Source: Nitrospirae bacterium RBG_19FT_COMBO_42_15 (GTDB lineage Bacteria > Nitrospirota > CAKKRA01 > 9FT-COMBO-42-15). From it: DNA of 7,076 nt. The position numbers and the translations under genes were made by a program. A model generated the notes under the pieces. It ran no database searches and was not told where the DNA came from. It saw only the letters and a program-made list of their open reading frames with translations. Position 1 is the stretch's first letter. Every line of letters starts with the position of its first letter. Shown in pieces: positions 1 to 5,913 of the stretch. The stretch covers positions 192 through 7,267 of the forward strand of contig MHEL01000116.1 of the NCBI GenBank assembly GCA_001803815.1, written 5' to 3'.

Positions 1-61
1 ACAAAGTTTGCTTCAAGGGAAATATGAAAAAAAGGACAAGCCCTTTTCTTCTGTCTTGCAA
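1..61 (+). repeat. Direct repeat copy 1, left flank of the toxin-antitoxin cassette
   Basis: These 61 bases match 829-889 at 56 of 61 positions without gaps, offset exactly 828. The repeat may extend left of the window. Read from base 3 the frame is open to a TAA at 69-71 and gives a short basic peptide (KVCFKGNMKKRTSPFLLSCK, then LG and stop). The same frame in copy 2 gives KVCFKGIIKKKTSAFVLSCK. The five base differences cause N/I, M/I, R/K, P/A and L/V changes, mostly conservative, which hints that the repeat derives from a coding 3' end. It could be the C-terminal tail of a gene that begins outside the window. I do not recognise the protein. Confidence 0.85.
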
Positions 62-83
62 ACTCGGCTAAATAAAACTTGCT

Positions 84-111
84 TTTTCAACAAAATCTGA
101 TAGACTATAAT
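84..111 (+). promoter_or_regulatory. Promoter of the toxin-antitoxin operon
   Basis: A perfect -10 box TATAAT lies at 106-111. A weaker -35 (TTTTCA, 84-89) sits 16 bases upstream. Transcription would start near 118, leaving a leader of roughly 25 bases before the antitoxin ATG at 144. The -10 overlaps a palindrome at 109-123, listed separately. Confidence 0.6.
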
Positions 112-123
112 TAAGACTTAATT
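109..123. promoter_or_regulatory. Candidate autoregulatory operator (15-bp palindrome)
   Basis: AATTAAG-A-CTTAATT is a perfect inverted repeat of 7 bases around a single centre base. It covers the last three bases of the -10 box and the expected transcription start. Phd/YefM-type antitoxins bind palindromes at exactly this place to repress their own operon, with the toxin as co-repressor. The palindrome is seen directly; binding by this antitoxin is inferred. Confidence 0.55.
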
Positions 124-143
124 TGAACCATAAGGAGGAAAGG

Positions 144-428
144 ATGAAACTAAGCACAGCCGTCAAACCCATAAGTCATATTAAATCCCACGCATCGGAG
201 GTAATTAGTGAGATATCTGAAACCGGCAATCCGGTTGTCGTAACCGTAAACGGAGAGGCGCGGGTGATAATTCAGGACATAAAGGAATATGAAAAAGACC
301 GCGAAAGCATGGCTATGCTGAAGATATTGGCAATGGGAAGAAAGGACATGCTTGAAGGCATGCACAAACCGATTCATCAGGCATTTGCTGAGTTAAAAAA
401 GAAAATACGCTCTGCCGAGAAGCCATGA
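144..428 (+). CDS. Antitoxin, Phd/YefM family
   Basis: A 94-residue protein. I chose ATG 144 because AAGGAGG (132-138) lies five bases upstream; the earlier TTG at 123 has no ribosome binding site. Residues 1-50 have the Phd/YefM fold pattern: an N-terminal strand and helix (STAVKPISHIKSHASEVISEI), then GNPVVVTVNGEARVIIQDIKEYE, where the two strands and 'NGE' turn are typical. This half dimerises and binds operator DNA. Residues 52-94 are helical and rich in lysine and glutamate, as expected of the region that wraps and neutralises the toxin. Its stop overlaps the toxin start by four bases (ATGA), so translation is probably coupled. A palindrome over the promoter suggests autorepression. The family call is secure; the exact subfamily is not. 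Confidence 0.9.
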   Translation: MKLSTAVKPISHIKSHASEVISEISETGNPVVVTVNGEARVIIQDIKEYEKDRESMAMLKILAMGRKDMLEGMHKPIHQAFAELKKKIRSAEKP

Positions 429-754
429 AATACGAAGTCCGTATTGATAATATTGCGATAGGCGACCTTTATGCAATCTACAGGTATGTAGCAAATAATG
501 ACTCGCCGGGAAAGGCTGAGCACCTGCTTGACAGCATACAAAAGGCAATGTTGTCTTTGGAAACAATGCCTGCACGGGGTAATCACCCGCCTGAGATGCA
601 ACGGTGGGGAATATTTGATTTCAGGGAGATATTTTTCAAACCATACCGCATCATATATGAAATCAGAGACAAATCTGTTTTCATTCACGTTGTTCTTGAC
701 GGCAGGCGCAATTGCGAAGACCTTTTACATCAACGGCTTCTGGGAGCACTATGA
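425..754 (+). CDS. Toxin, RelE/ParE superfamily
   Basis: A 109-residue protein beginning at the ATG of the ATGA overlap with the antitoxin; no separate ribosome binding site is evident. It has the RelE/ParE layout: an N-terminal strand (KYEVRIDNIAIGDLYAIYRYV), two helices with AEHLLDSIQKAMLSLETMP (residues 31-49), then RG (51-52), FREIF (66-70), PYRIIYEI (73-80), VFIHVVLDGRR (85-95) and a C-terminal DLLHQRLL. The 'PYRIIYE' strand, 'DGRR' and terminal 'LL.RLL' resemble ParE-type members, some of which poison DNA gyrase. RelE members instead cut mRNA in the ribosome. The target cannot be told from sequence. Length is normal and the reading frame is intact, so the toxin is probably functional and held in check by the upstream antitoxin. 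Confidence 0.88.
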   Translation: MKYEVRIDNIAIGDLYAIYRYVANNDSPGKAEHLLDSIQKAMLSLETMPARGNHPPEMQRWGIFDFREIFFKPYRIIYEIRDKSVFIHVVLDGRRNCEDLLHQRLLGAL

Positions 755-828
755 ACAAAACCTTTCCGAAAGGGTGGAAATTGGTGCGAAGATTAGGAGG
801 GGGCAGAGGGTCAGGCCGTACACCCATG

Positions 829-906
829 ACAAAGTTTGCTTCAAGGGAATTATAAAAAAAAAGACAAGCGCTTTTGTTCTGTCTTGCAAGAGAAAAAAAG
901 CACAGG
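829..906 (+). repeat. Direct repeat copy 2, right flank of the toxin-antitoxin cassette
   Basis: Bases 829-889 match 1-61 at 56 of 61 positions. Bases 865-906 match 5740-5781 at 36 of 42, so this copy joins the other two into one family. The open frame through it (multiples of three) gives KVCFKGIIKKKTSAFVLSCK followed by RKKAQAHYLAV and continues to a TAA at 945. That frame begins inside the toxin gene in another phase, so it is not a convincing gene by itself. No ribosome binding site and start precede it between 755 and 829. It looks like a gene tail or a mobile repeat left next to the cassette. Confidence 0.8.
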
Positions 907-977
907 CGCATTATCTGGCAGTCAGAGTGAAAATACAAACAATATAAATAACTGGGTTCAATGTTAAAAAAGTTATA

Positions 978-1006
978 TTGACAACTGCAAGGTATTTTGG
1001 TATTTA
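978..1006 (+). promoter_or_regulatory. Candidate promoter of the lipoprotein gene
   Basis: A perfect -35 TTGACA (978-983) is followed after 17 bases by TATTTA (1001-1006), a poor -10 helped by an upstream TG (998-999, extended -10). A spaced inverted repeat TTAGA (1023-1027)/TCTAA (1036-1040) lies between promoter and ribosome binding site and could bind a regulator, though five-base arms are weak evidence. Confidence 0.45.
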
Positions 1007-1056
1007 TTTAAAGTAATAAATATTAGATTCATATGTCTAACATTAAGGAGGTACGT

Positions 1057-1653
1057 ATGTTGAAAAAGGGATTATTATTGTTTGGATTAATAGCGCTCTT
1101 TGGCTGTGCGCACGCCAAGCCTGCTGACACGCCGTTGGTGGCGCCGGGTGACCTGTCCTACGAAGAGCTGCATACTACAGAGCGATTCCGTAAATACAAA
1201 TCAGTAGGCATTCGGCTGTTTGATGTCAGTGATGTGGCTTTCTTGAGCACTAATGCAGAGGAGCGCACGGAGATGGAGGCGTTCAAGCTTTCTGCCAGCA
1301 GCCACCTGATAACTGGGTTTATGGATGAGATGGGTGACCACAAATTCTATCCCAAGTTTGGCGTTGCAAATACAAAAGAAGAGGCAGCCGGCTACGACCT
1401 GATAATTGAGGGCAAGTTCATTCAATTTGACCGCGGCACCCGCGGCGCGCGATACCTTGGCACAGGCGGCTGGACCAATGTTACATTGGCAGGCACTATG
1501 ACAGAGACCGCCACAGGCAAGGTGGTGGTAAAGTTCCGTGATGTTAAATACGGCAAAGGCGGCTCCTTTGGCGGTGATTCCATGGACCTGTTGAGGAATA
1601 ACTGCTTGGAGATTGGCAAAAATATCTCTGACTTTCTTGAAGAGGTTTATTAA
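1057..1653 (+). CDS. Putative lipoprotein, DUF4410-like
   Basis: A 198-residue exported protein. I chose ATG 1057 because AAGGAGG (1045-1051) lies five bases upstream; the in-frame ATG at 1033 would add eight residues before the signal peptide and lacks such a site. Residues 1-16 are a lipoprotein signal peptide: two lysines, a hydrophobic core, and lipobox Leu14-Phe15-Gly16-Cys17, with Cys17 the expected lipid-bearing residue. Phe at -2 is uncommon but tolerated. Residue 18 is alanine, not aspartate, so sorting to the outer membrane is plausible. The mature part has alternating strands and a central GYDLIIEGKFIQFDRG followed by GTRGARYLGTGGWTNV (127-142) and 'TATGKVVVKF' (151-160). This resembles DUF4410 lipoproteins, whose role is unknown. 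It has its own promoter and no operon partner here. The family assignment is from memory of the pattern. Confidence 0.75.
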   Translation: MLKKGLLLFGLIALFGCAHAKPADTPLVAPGDLSYEELHTTERFRKYKSVGIRLFDVSDVAFLSTNAEERTEMEAFKLSASSHLITGFMDEMGDHKFYPKFGVANTKEEAAGYDLIIEGKFIQFDRGTRGARYLGTGGWTNVTLAGTMTETATGKVVVKFRDVKYGKGGSFGGDSMDLLRNNCLEIGKNISDFLEEVY

Positions 1654-1692
1654 GAGACAAGCAGGGCATTGTCCATATCCCGATATAGAAAA

Positions 1693-1770
1693 TGTCATTG
1701 CGAGCGAAGCGAAGCAATCCCGCCTTTTGTAATTAGATTGCCACGCACCTTTAGGGTGCTCGCAATGACA
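1693..1770. repeat. REP/MITE-like palindromic element
   Basis: A 78-bp element with perfect 13-bp terminal inverted repeats (TGTCATTGCGAGC at 1693-1705; GCTCGCAATGACA at 1758-1770). Inside is a second pair, GCAATC (1714-1719)/GATTGC (1736-1741), and an alternative small hairpin GCACC (1745-1749)/GGTGC (1755-1759). The motif 'gtcattgcgagcgaagcgaagcaatc' belongs to a type of short palindromic repeat that I know to be scattered through intergenic DNA of many bacteria. It lies between two convergent genes, so the folded RNA could also help end transcription from both sides, though no clear T tract follows. Confidence 0.75.
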
Positions 1771-1812
1771 GATAGTGTAAGGCTTTGTAAAGTCTAAATA
1801 GGAATTTGGGTT

Positions 1813-4422
1813 TTATTGCCTCTCCCTTTGTCTTAGGAATGCCTTTTCTGCCTCAACTGCGAAGAAGACTGTGGAGGAGACAACAAGGCAGAGGACGAGT
1901 TCAAAAAGGCTGAGCGCTGTTGTCTTGAATATTTTCTGAAATATCGGCAGATAGGTTATCATAAGCTGCAATATAAATGTCAGAAGCACGGCGCCGAGCA
2001 GCTTTGTATTACTGAAGATACCGATGGCAAAGAGCGATTCCCTTTCCGAGCGTATTCCCATGACATTGGCCATCTGAAACATGGCGAGCGTAAAAAATGC
2101 CATGCTCTGCATGTGCCTGACATCGCTGTTTCTTAATTCATACCACATTACAAATATAACGCCTGCTGCCATTAAACAACCGACCCATATTATATGCTGC
2201 CACATGCCCCTTGCAAATATGCTCTCCTTTGGGTTCCTTGGCGGCCGCTTCATCACATCCCTTTCAGCAGGCTCAAGCCCGAGCGCAAGCGCAGGCAAAG
2301 AGTCTGTAACAAGGTTTACCCAGAGTATCTGAATTGGAAGCAGGGGCAAAGGCATGCCGAGAAGTATTGCAAAAAACATGGTGAGAACCTCGCCTGAATT
2401 CGTTGAGAGCATGTAGCGGATAAATTTTCTGATGTTGTCATATATGATCCTGCCCTCTTTTATTGCTTTAACAATAGTTGCAAAGTTGTCGTCCAGCAGA
2501 ATCATATCTGACGCCTCTTTGCTCACATCTGTGCCTGTTATACCCATTGCAACGCCAATATTTGCGCCTTTTAAAGCAGGGGCATCATTAACGCCATCGC
2601 CTGTCATTGCAACTATGTGTCCATTTTCCCTTAAGGCATTCACAATCCTGACCTTATCCTCCGGCTGCACCCTTGCAAATACAGAAATGTTTTCTACAAT
2701 ACTCTTAAACTCCTCATCAGAGATATCAGACATCTCCTTTCCAGTAATGCTCCTGCCATTTGCTGATAGTATGCCCACATCCCTTGCTATAGCTGCTGCT
2801 GTTGCTGGATGGTCGCCTGTTATCATTACAGGTCTTATGCCTGCATTTCTGCACTGGAAAACCGCATCCCTTGCCTCATCCCTCGGCGGGTCTTTTAAGC
2901 CGACAAGACCAATAAAGACAAGGTCATTCTCTGCCTTATCAGGCTGTATCTCCTTTTTAGCATCCCTGTATGCAAAGCCGAGGACGCGGACGCCCTTTGA
3001 CGCCATCTCTTCGTTGTAGATGAACATCTGCTCTTTGTCTGCATTGCCCATCTCCTTAACGCCGCTGTCAGTTAGTATATATGGCGAAACCTCAAAAAGG
3101 CTGTCAACAGCGCCTTTTACAAAGACTATCTGTTTTCCATCAGGAGTTTTATGTATGGTTGACATCCTCTTTCTTGATGAATCAAAAGGCAGCTCATTTA
3201 CACGCGGATAATCCCTTAGCGCATCTTCCTTTGTTATGCCTGTATGAATGCCTGCCTGAAGCAGCGCTATCTCCATCGGGTCGCCTGTCCTTTTATCAGC
3301 TTCAATATTTGCATCATTGCAAAGCACCATTGCATGGAGCAGCTTTCCTATTATCTTATCATCTATATTCCATTCCTTTTCCAATCCATCTATAGTGTAG
3401 ATAAGCTCCGCGGACATCTTGTTCAAAGTGAGTGTACCGGTTTTATCAGAACATATTGTTGTTACAGAGCCGAGCGTTTCAACTGAAGGGAGTTTTCTTA
3501 TCAAGGCGTTTGCCTTAACCATCCTGTAGGCGCCCAATGCAAGGACAATGGTTATTACTGCAGGAAGACTTTCGGGAATCGCAGCAACAGCAAGGCTTAT
3601 AGCAGTGAGAAGCATCAATTGTATTGGTTCTCCCCTAAAGATGCCTGCTGTAAAAATCACAGCACATAAAAGAAGAGCAACGACAGCAAGCCATTTACCC
3701 ATTCTTTCAAGACGCTCCTGAATAGGGGTCTTTTTATCCTTTGCCTCCTGAATAAGATGCGCTATCTTGCCAAGCTCTGTGTCCATGCCTGTAGCAGTTA
3801 CAACGCCAATGCCTCTTCCATAGGTGATAATTGTTCCCATGAAGGCAATGTTCCTTCTGTCTGCTAATGATACAGTTCCCTGAAGCGGCTCACTGCTTTT
3901 TTCAACAGGGAGTGATTCGCCGGTCAGGGCCGCCTCTTCAACATTAAGGTTGTAGGATTCAATAAGCCTAAGGTCAGCAGAGACCTTTTCTCCTGCGGAA
4001 AGTTCAATGATGTCTCCTATAACAATATCCTGCGATGGAATTCTTGTATGCAGTCCGTCGCGGATAGCTGTTACAAAAGGCGCCTCTAATTTTTTGAGCG
4101 CATCCATTGCCCTTTCTGCGCGGTACTCCTGTGTAAAGCCGATAGTCGCATTCAAAAATACAATGAAGATAATTACGATTGTATCAGTAACATCGCCTGT
4201 AAAGGCAGAGATGACCGCTGCTGCAATCAGGATGAGGACAAGGACATCTGTGAATTGTTTTAAAAATAAAAGGAAGGGTGATTTTTTAGGGGCCTCTTTT
4301 AAAAGATTCTGCCCGTATTTGGCGAGCCTATCCTTTGCCTCTGTAGAAGCAAGGCCGTTTTTGCCTGTGCCGAGTTTTTCAAGCACAGCGTCGGTTGTTA
4401 ATAAATGCCAGTCAGGTTTCAT
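1813..4422 (-). CDS. P2A-type Ca2+-transporting P-type ATPase
   Basis: An 869-residue inner-membrane pump that couples ATP hydrolysis to cation export, most likely Ca2+. Start ATG has GAGG five bases upstream. In order: cation-ATPase N-terminal domain (1-45), M1/M2 (~50-95), actuator domain with TGES (167-170), M3/M4 (~243-297) with PESLP (283-287), phosphorylation site DKTGT (Asp326), nucleotide-binding domain with DPMEIALL (381-388), FDSSRKRMS (413-421) and KGA (436-438), hinge motifs MITGDH (533-538) and TGDGVNDAP (607-615), then M5-M10 (~665-856). Ion-site residues match SERCA: Glu284 (E309), Asn675 and Glu678 (N768, E771), Asn703, Thr706 and Asp707 (N796, T799, D800). The E908 position in M8 appears to be Gln783, so one ion per cycle is plausible. 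It lies downstream of purC on the same strand, separated by a repeat; co-transcription is possible. Na+ or Mn2+ transport cannot be ruled out. Confidence 0.93.
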   Translation of the reverse strand: MKPDWHLLTTDAVLEKLGTGKNGLASTEAKDRLAKYGQNLLKEAPKKSPFLLFLKQFTDVLVLILIAAAVISAFTGDVTDTIVIIFIVFLNATIGFTQEYRAERAMDALKKLEAPFVTAIRDGLHTRIPSQDIVIGDIIELSAGEKVSADLRLIESYNLNVEEAALTGESLPVEKSSEPLQGTVSLADRRNIAFMGTIITYGRGIGVVTATGMDTELGKIAHLIQEAKDKKTPIQERLERMGKWLAVVALLLCAVIFTAGIFRGEPIQLMLLTAISLAVAAIPESLPAVITIVLALGAYRMVKANALIRKLPSVETLGSVTTICSDKTGTLTLNKMSAELIYTIDGLEKEWNIDDKIIGKLLHAMVLCNDANIEADKRTGDPMEIALLQAGIHTGITKEDALRDYPRVNELPFDSSRKRMSTIHKTPDGKQIVFVKGAVDSLFEVSPYILTDSGVKEMGNADKEQMFIYNEEMASKGVRVLGFAYRDAKKEIQPDKAENDLVFIGLVGLKDPPRDEARDAVFQCRNAGIRPVMITGDHPATAAAIARDVGILSANGRSITGKEMSDISDEEFKSIVENISVFARVQPEDKVRIVNALRENGHIVAMTGDGVNDAPALKGANIGVAMGITGTDVSKEASDMILLDDNFATIVKAIKEGRIIYDNIRKFIRYMLSTNSGEVLTMFFAILLGMPLPLLPIQILWVNLVTDSLPALALGLEPAERDVMKRPPRNPKESIFARGMWQHIIWVGCLMAAGVIFVMWYELRNSDVRHMQSMAFFTLAMFQMANVMGIRSERESLFAIGIFSNTKLLGAVLLTFILQLMITYLPIFQKIFKTTALSLFELVLCLVVSSTVFFAVEAEKAFLRQRERQ

Positions 4423-4439
4423 GTAGACCTCAATAACAA

Positions 4440-4569
4440 AAATTCTAAATCCTAATATCTAAATCCTAAACAAATTCAAAATTCTAAACTCAAATGTTCA
4501 AAATGTTTTGGATTTTGTATTTCTGTCATTTGATATTATTTAGGATTTAGCGCTTAGAATTTGGGATTT
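4440..4569. repeat. ~130-bp AT-rich imperfect inverted repeat (MITE-like) overlapping the purC 3' end
   Basis: The arms 4440-4470 and 4539-4569 pair at 25 of 31 positions, with a perfect 12-bp block (CTAAATCCTAAA at 4459-4470 against 4539-4550). The symmetry continues weakly to a centre near 4504. Within the left arm CTAAATCCTA occurs twice, 14 bases apart (4445 and 4459). The right arm covers the last codons and TAA of purC. The RNA would form a long hairpin between purC and the ATPase gene, where it might stabilise, terminate or uncouple expression. There is no transposase, so any mobility would have to be supplied elsewhere. Confidence 0.75.
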
Positions 4570-5447
4570 ATTCCTGTAAGTATCCCCAATATCTCCTTAT
4601 ACCTTGCCCCTGCCTTTTCAATAATATCTTCCGGCAGTTTTGGTCCTGGCGGCTGCTGATTCCAGCTTAGAGTCAAAAGGTACTCCCTTACTATCTGCTT
4701 GTCAAAACTATCCTGCCCTTTTCCTACCTGATAATCCTTTTTAGACCAGAAGCGGGAGGAATCAGGCGTCAATATCTCATCAATCAAAATAAGTTCATTA
4801 TTATATGTGCCAAACTCAAACTTTGTGTCAGCTATTATGATTCCCCTTTTCTCAGCAAGGCTGCCGGCCTTTATATAAATCCTTAAACTTAACTCTCTCG
4901 CCTTCTCTGCCATTTCCTGACCCAAAATCTTCTTTGCCTCTTCAAAGGAGATATTTATATCATGCCCCTCATCTGCCTTTGTGCTTGGCGTAAAGATCGG
5001 CTCATCAAGTTTAGCTGACTCTAAAAGGCCATCATTCAGCTTTATTCCGCAAACTATGCCTTTGTCTTTATACTCTTTCCATCCGCTTCCTGAAAGATAA
5101 CCCCTTACAATACATTCAACAGGCAGCGGCATTGACTTTTTTACAAGCATGCTCCTTCCTTCAAGCTGGTCAGCATATTTACGGCATACAGCGGGAAAGT
5201 CTTTCACATCTGTTGCAACAAGATGATTTGAAATTATATCATTCATCTCATTAAACCAGAAGATGGAAATCTGGGTTAAAATTTTTCCCTTGCCCGGAAT
5301 CCCGTTTGGCAATACAACATCAAATGCAGATACCCTGTCGCTTGCAATGAGCAAAAGATATTCCCCAAGGTCGTATATATCCCGTACCTTTCCCCTGCGA
5401 AGCAGTTTAATGTCATTGAGATTTGTCTGCAATATCACCTTTTCCAT
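4554..5447 (-). CDS. purC: Phosphoribosylaminoimidazole-succinocarboxamide synthase (SAICAR synthase)
   Basis: A 297-residue cytoplasmic enzyme of purine synthesis that joins CAIR and aspartate using ATP to make SAICAR. The start is supported by AAGGAG on the minus strand (5458-5463), ten bases upstream of the ATG. Seen are GKVRDIYD (19-26), the ATP-binding loop; [12 protein letters not shown] (37-48); signature 1 [14 protein letters not shown] (108-121); signature 2 [10 protein letters not shown] (204-213); and [12 protein letters not shown] (223-234). It is of the long form (about 300 residues, as in yeast ADE1), not the ~235-residue form common in bacteria. No other purine gene is in the window. 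A TTGACA promoter lies upstream. The last few codons and the stop lie within an inverted repeat, so the C-terminal tail (about INPKF) may be repeat-derived. Confidence 0.96.
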   Translation of the reverse strand: MEKVILQTNLNDIKLLRRGKVRDIYDLGEYLLLIASDRVSAFDVVLPNGIPGKGKILTQISIFWFNEMNDIISNHLVATDVKDFPAVCRKYADQLEGRSMLVKKSMPLPVECIVRGYLSGSGWKEYKDKGIVCGIKLNDGLLESAKLDEPIFTPSTKADEGHDINISFEEAKKILGQEMAEKARELSLRIYIKAGSLAEKRGIIIADTKFEFGTYNNELILIDEILTPDSSRFWSKKDYQVGKGQDSFDKQIVREYLLTLSWNQQPPGPKLPEDIIEKAGARYKEILGILTGINPKF

Positions 5448-5486
5448 AATTAGATGTCTCCTTATGAAATAATTTTATGAAAAGTT

Positions 5487-5515
5487 ATTTAAACATAAAG
5501 GGGGCAAGGTGTCAA
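5487..5515 (-). promoter_or_regulatory. Candidate purC promoter
   Basis: On the minus strand a perfect -35 TTGACA (5515-5510) is followed after 17 bases by TTAAAT (5492-5487), four of six to the -10 consensus. Transcription would start near 5480, giving a leader of about 33 bases with the AAGGAG site. I see no room or structure for a purine riboswitch in that leader. Confidence 0.55.
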
Positions 5516-5663
5516 TAAAAACAGAAAGGCAAGTGATGTATCGCAGCTTGTGCAAGGAGCGATGACTGGAAAATCTGTTACAGGATGCCGCATACGCGCA
5601 TTCCCTTTTAAACCTTGATTTTTTTGTTTGCTGATCTGGGAAGAGAAAGGGCATTACCTCTAA

Positions 5664-5828
5664 AAGAGGGTAACAACTAAAGACGGAAGCAAGTGTCTAT
5701 ACCACACCCTTTACAGGGCTTATGAACAACCTGCAGGGGCAGGCGCTTTTATTCTGCACTGCAAGAGTAAAAAAGCACAGGAACGGTTGCAGCTACGACA
5801 TCAAATACCGCATGGGGCGGGAGAATAA
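5664..5828 (+). pseudogene. Possible gene remnant carrying the repeat-encoded peptide
   Basis: An open stretch of 54 codons between TAA (5661) and TAA (5826) with no start codon and ribosome binding site. It reads through TTKDGSKCLYHTLYRAYEQ, then AGAFILHCKSKKAQERLQL. The part AF-I-L-H-CK-S-KKAQ matches AF-V-L-S-CK-R-KKAQ in repeat copy 2, with conservative changes. Upstream of the TAA the same frame gives WEEKGHYL, and another frame gives LLQDAAYAHSLLNLDF, so a longer gene broken by a stop and a frameshift is possible. I do not recognise the family, and a non-coding repeat remains possible. Confidence 0.3.
5740..5781 (+). repeat. Diverged third copy of the toxin-antitoxin flanking repeat
   Basis: Matches 865-906 at 36 of 42 ungapped positions, covering the 3' half of the repeat and extending past the end of the copy 1 homology (CAAGAG, A-run, GCACAGG). 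The same peptide frame is kept. It lies nearly 5 kb from the other copies, so the family is dispersed and not merely a local duplication. Confidence 0.65.
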
Positions 5829-5842
5829 TCATGAGGAATAGG

Positions 5843-5863
5843 TGGTATAATAGAACAAGGAGG
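5843..5863 (+). promoter_or_regulatory. Orphan extended -10 promoter and Shine-Dalgarno
   Basis: TGGTATAAT (5843-5851) is a perfect extended -10, and AAGGAGG (5857-5863) is a perfect ribosome binding site. No ATG, GTG or TTG follows at a usable distance; the next bases read TCG TAT TAG and then enter a hairpin. No good -35 is seen. The spacing between -10 and AAGGAGG is too short for both to serve one transcript well, so one of them may be chance. Confidence 0.3.
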
Positions 5864-5870
5864 TCGTATT

Positions 5871-5913
5871 AGAGGGGAAGACACACGCCTTTATCCCCTC
5901 TTGATAGAGGGGA
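5871..5913. repeat. Three-armed hairpin (two mutually exclusive 8-bp stems)
   Basis: AGAGGGGA occurs at 5871-5878 and 5906-5913, with its complement TCCCCTCT at 5894-5901 between them. The middle arm can pair with the left (15-base loop) or the right (4-base loop TGAT). The right-hand stem is perfect and compact and is followed by AATTT, not a T tract. This could be a small palindromic repeat or an attenuator-like switch; no downstream gene is close enough to favour the latter. Confidence 0.5.

Larger units (their letters stand above)
755..1056. other. Intergenic region between toxin and lipoprotein genes
   Basis: About 300 bases without a supported gene. In order it holds a short weak hairpin just after the toxin stop (CCTTT/AAAGG, 761-773, no T tract), the motif GGGTCAGGCCGTACAC (808-823) shared with 6006-6021, repeat copy 2 (829-906), an AT-rich stretch, and the lipoprotein promoter (978-1006). 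Confidence 0.6.

Noticed and set aside
761..773. Small hairpin CCTTT-CCG-AAAGG after the toxin stop as a terminator
   Set aside because: The stem is only five base pairs and is not followed by a T tract, so termination there is not supported.
498..947. Plus-strand open frame of 149 residues overlapping the toxin and reading through repeat copy 2
   Set aside because: Its first half is the toxin gene in another phase, and it lacks a ribosome binding site. Only the repeat-encoded tail is of interest, and it is described under the repeat.
1201..1698. Minus-strand open frame of 165 residues opposite the lipoprotein gene
   Set aside because: It is antisense to a well-supported gene with signal peptide and ribosome binding site, and it is rich in cysteine and alanine in a way typical of shadow frames.
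2432..3019. Plus-strand open frame of 195 residues inside the ATPase gene
   Set aside because: It is the reverse of conserved P-type ATPase motifs, including the TGDGVNDAP region, so it is a shadow.
4440..4569. CRISPR-like array from repeated CTAAATCCTA units
   Set aside because: The units are short, 14 bases apart in one arm and part of an inverted repeat. There are no regular repeats with distinct spacers and no cas genes.
5448..5516. Purine riboswitch upstream of purC
   Set aside because: The predicted leader is about 33 bases and AT-rich, with no paired stems or junction of the kind a riboswitch needs.
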